Shown here: positions 6,734 to 7,273 of the stretch, one piece after another | How the letters are laid out: every line of letters begins with the position of its first letter | Position numbering within the stretch: the stretch's first letter is position 1 | Source of the DNA: Planctomycetales bacterium | GTDB lineage: Bacteria > Planctomycetota > Phycisphaerae > SM23-33 | Length of the DNA stretch: 7,273 nt | NCBI GenBank assembly: GCA_030673005.1 | Contig: DAOVFI010000119.1 | Location: 1 to 7,273 of the forward strand | Reading direction: 5' to 3' | Made by a program: the position numbers and the translations under genes | The notes under the pieces: generated by a model | What the model was told of the DNA's origin: nothing | Databases searched by the model: none | Seen by the model: the letters and a program-made list of their open reading frames with translations, nothing else

Positions 6734-7273
6734 CTATATGCCGGCCGGGCTGTTAAGACTGGGAATTGAAACAGTAATCCGGAACTGCCCGTCCGCCTCC
6801 GCGCCGGATTCCACCTCAACACAGCCGCCAAGGACAGACACCGCCCGCTTCACCAGCGACAGGCCCAGGCCGGAATGGATACCTGTTGCGCTCCTGGCGA
6901 CATCGCCTCGCCAGAAACGCTCAAAGACAATTTCCGCCTGGTCCCGGGAAATCGTGCTGCCGCTATTGGCGACGCGAATACGAAAAATGCCGGCATCTCC
7001 CGTGGTTTCGATTTCCACCGTCCCGCCCTCATCGGTATAGACCACGGCATTCTCCATGATATTGCCGACGACAAGAGCCAGCAGCGTCGGATCGGTCCTG
7101 ATGACCTGCCTGGCGCCAAGATTCCACCGAATCTGGAGATTACGTCTCTTCGCCTCCTCGGCCAGCCCCTGCCACGCGGTTCGCACCTGCTCGTCCGGAA
7201 CAACGGATTCGAGTTCAAGGCTGACTTGCCCGGCTTCGAGACGGGTCAGGGCCAGAAGGCTCTCCACCATCGC
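6734..7273 (-). CDS. Sensor histidine kinase, C-terminal part (runs off right edge)
   Basis: This is the last 179 codons of a two-component sensor kinase. The first visible residues (VESLLALTRLEAGQ) are the end of the HisKA dimerisation helix, so the phospho-accepting histidine, sensor and membrane segments lie outside the window. The ATP-binding HATPase_c domain follows. Counting from the Met at 7270-7268, it has an N box NIMENAVVY (70-78), a G1-position VANSGSTI (100-107), an F box FERFWRGD (116-123) and a G2 box HSGLGLSLVKRA (132-143). At G1 the usual Asp of the DxG motif is Asn (NSG), as in many kinases of the heavy-metal-sensor (CopS/CusS-like) group. The HATPase motifs otherwise look functional. 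The stimulus and partner regulator cannot be inferred from this part. The stop is TAG at 6736-6734. Confidence 0.9.
   Translation of the reverse strand, partial: AMVESLLALTRLEAGQVSLELESVVPDEQVRTAWQGLAEEAKRRNLQIRWNLGARQVIRTDPTLLALVVGNIMENAVVYTDEGGTVEIETTGDAGIFRIRVANSGSTISRDQAEIVFERFWRGDVARSATGIHSGLGLSLVKRAVSVLGGCVEVESGAEADGQFRITVSIPSLNSPAGI

Overview
The window is 7.3 kb of moderately GC-rich bacterial DNA in which every gene lies on the minus strand. Two genes run off the edges: the 5' part of ilvC on the left and the 3' part of a sensor histidine kinase on the right. No rRNA, tRNA, CRISPR array, integrase or transposase gene was seen. The gene set (a fungal/Bacteroidetes-style ketol-acid reductoisomerase, a single-chain ADP-forming acyl-CoA synthetase, a CoA-transferase fused to an acetyltransferase, and repeat-rich spacers) would suit an anaerobic or facultative bacterium such as a Planctomycetota/Phycisphaerae-type lineage. 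That assignment is an inference from protein style, not something the sequence proves.

Layout, in transcription order from right to left: (1) 7273-6734, C-terminal end of a two-component sensor kinase. (2) 6733-6320, an AT-rich spacer holding a roughly 145-bp imperfect palindrome. (3) 6319-1205, a tight three-gene operon. It encodes an AcuC/class I HDAC-like deacetylase, an ADP-forming acetyl-CoA synthetase whose start overlaps the deacetylase stop by four bases, and, 13 nt further on, an acetyl-CoA hydrolase/CoA-transferase with a C-terminal PatZ-like GNAT domain. (4) 1204-775, a spacer with a REP/BIME-like pair of hairpins, a decayed DUF72 (YecE) N-terminus, and a plausible promoter and ribosome binding site for ilvC. 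(5) 774-1, the first 258 codons of ilvC.

The operon is the most interesting part. Two enzymes interconvert acyl-CoA and free acid: one couples this to ADP phosphorylation, the other moves or hydrolyses CoA. They are co-transcribed with a deacetylase and carry a lysine-acetyltransferase-like domain. In known systems (Bacillus AcuABC, enteric Pat/CobB) acetate-activating enzymes are switched off by acetylation and on by deacetylation. Here the writer domain, the eraser and the likely targets appear to be packed into one transcription unit. The GNAT domain sits on the CoA-transferase rather than on the ACD-like protein as in PatZ.
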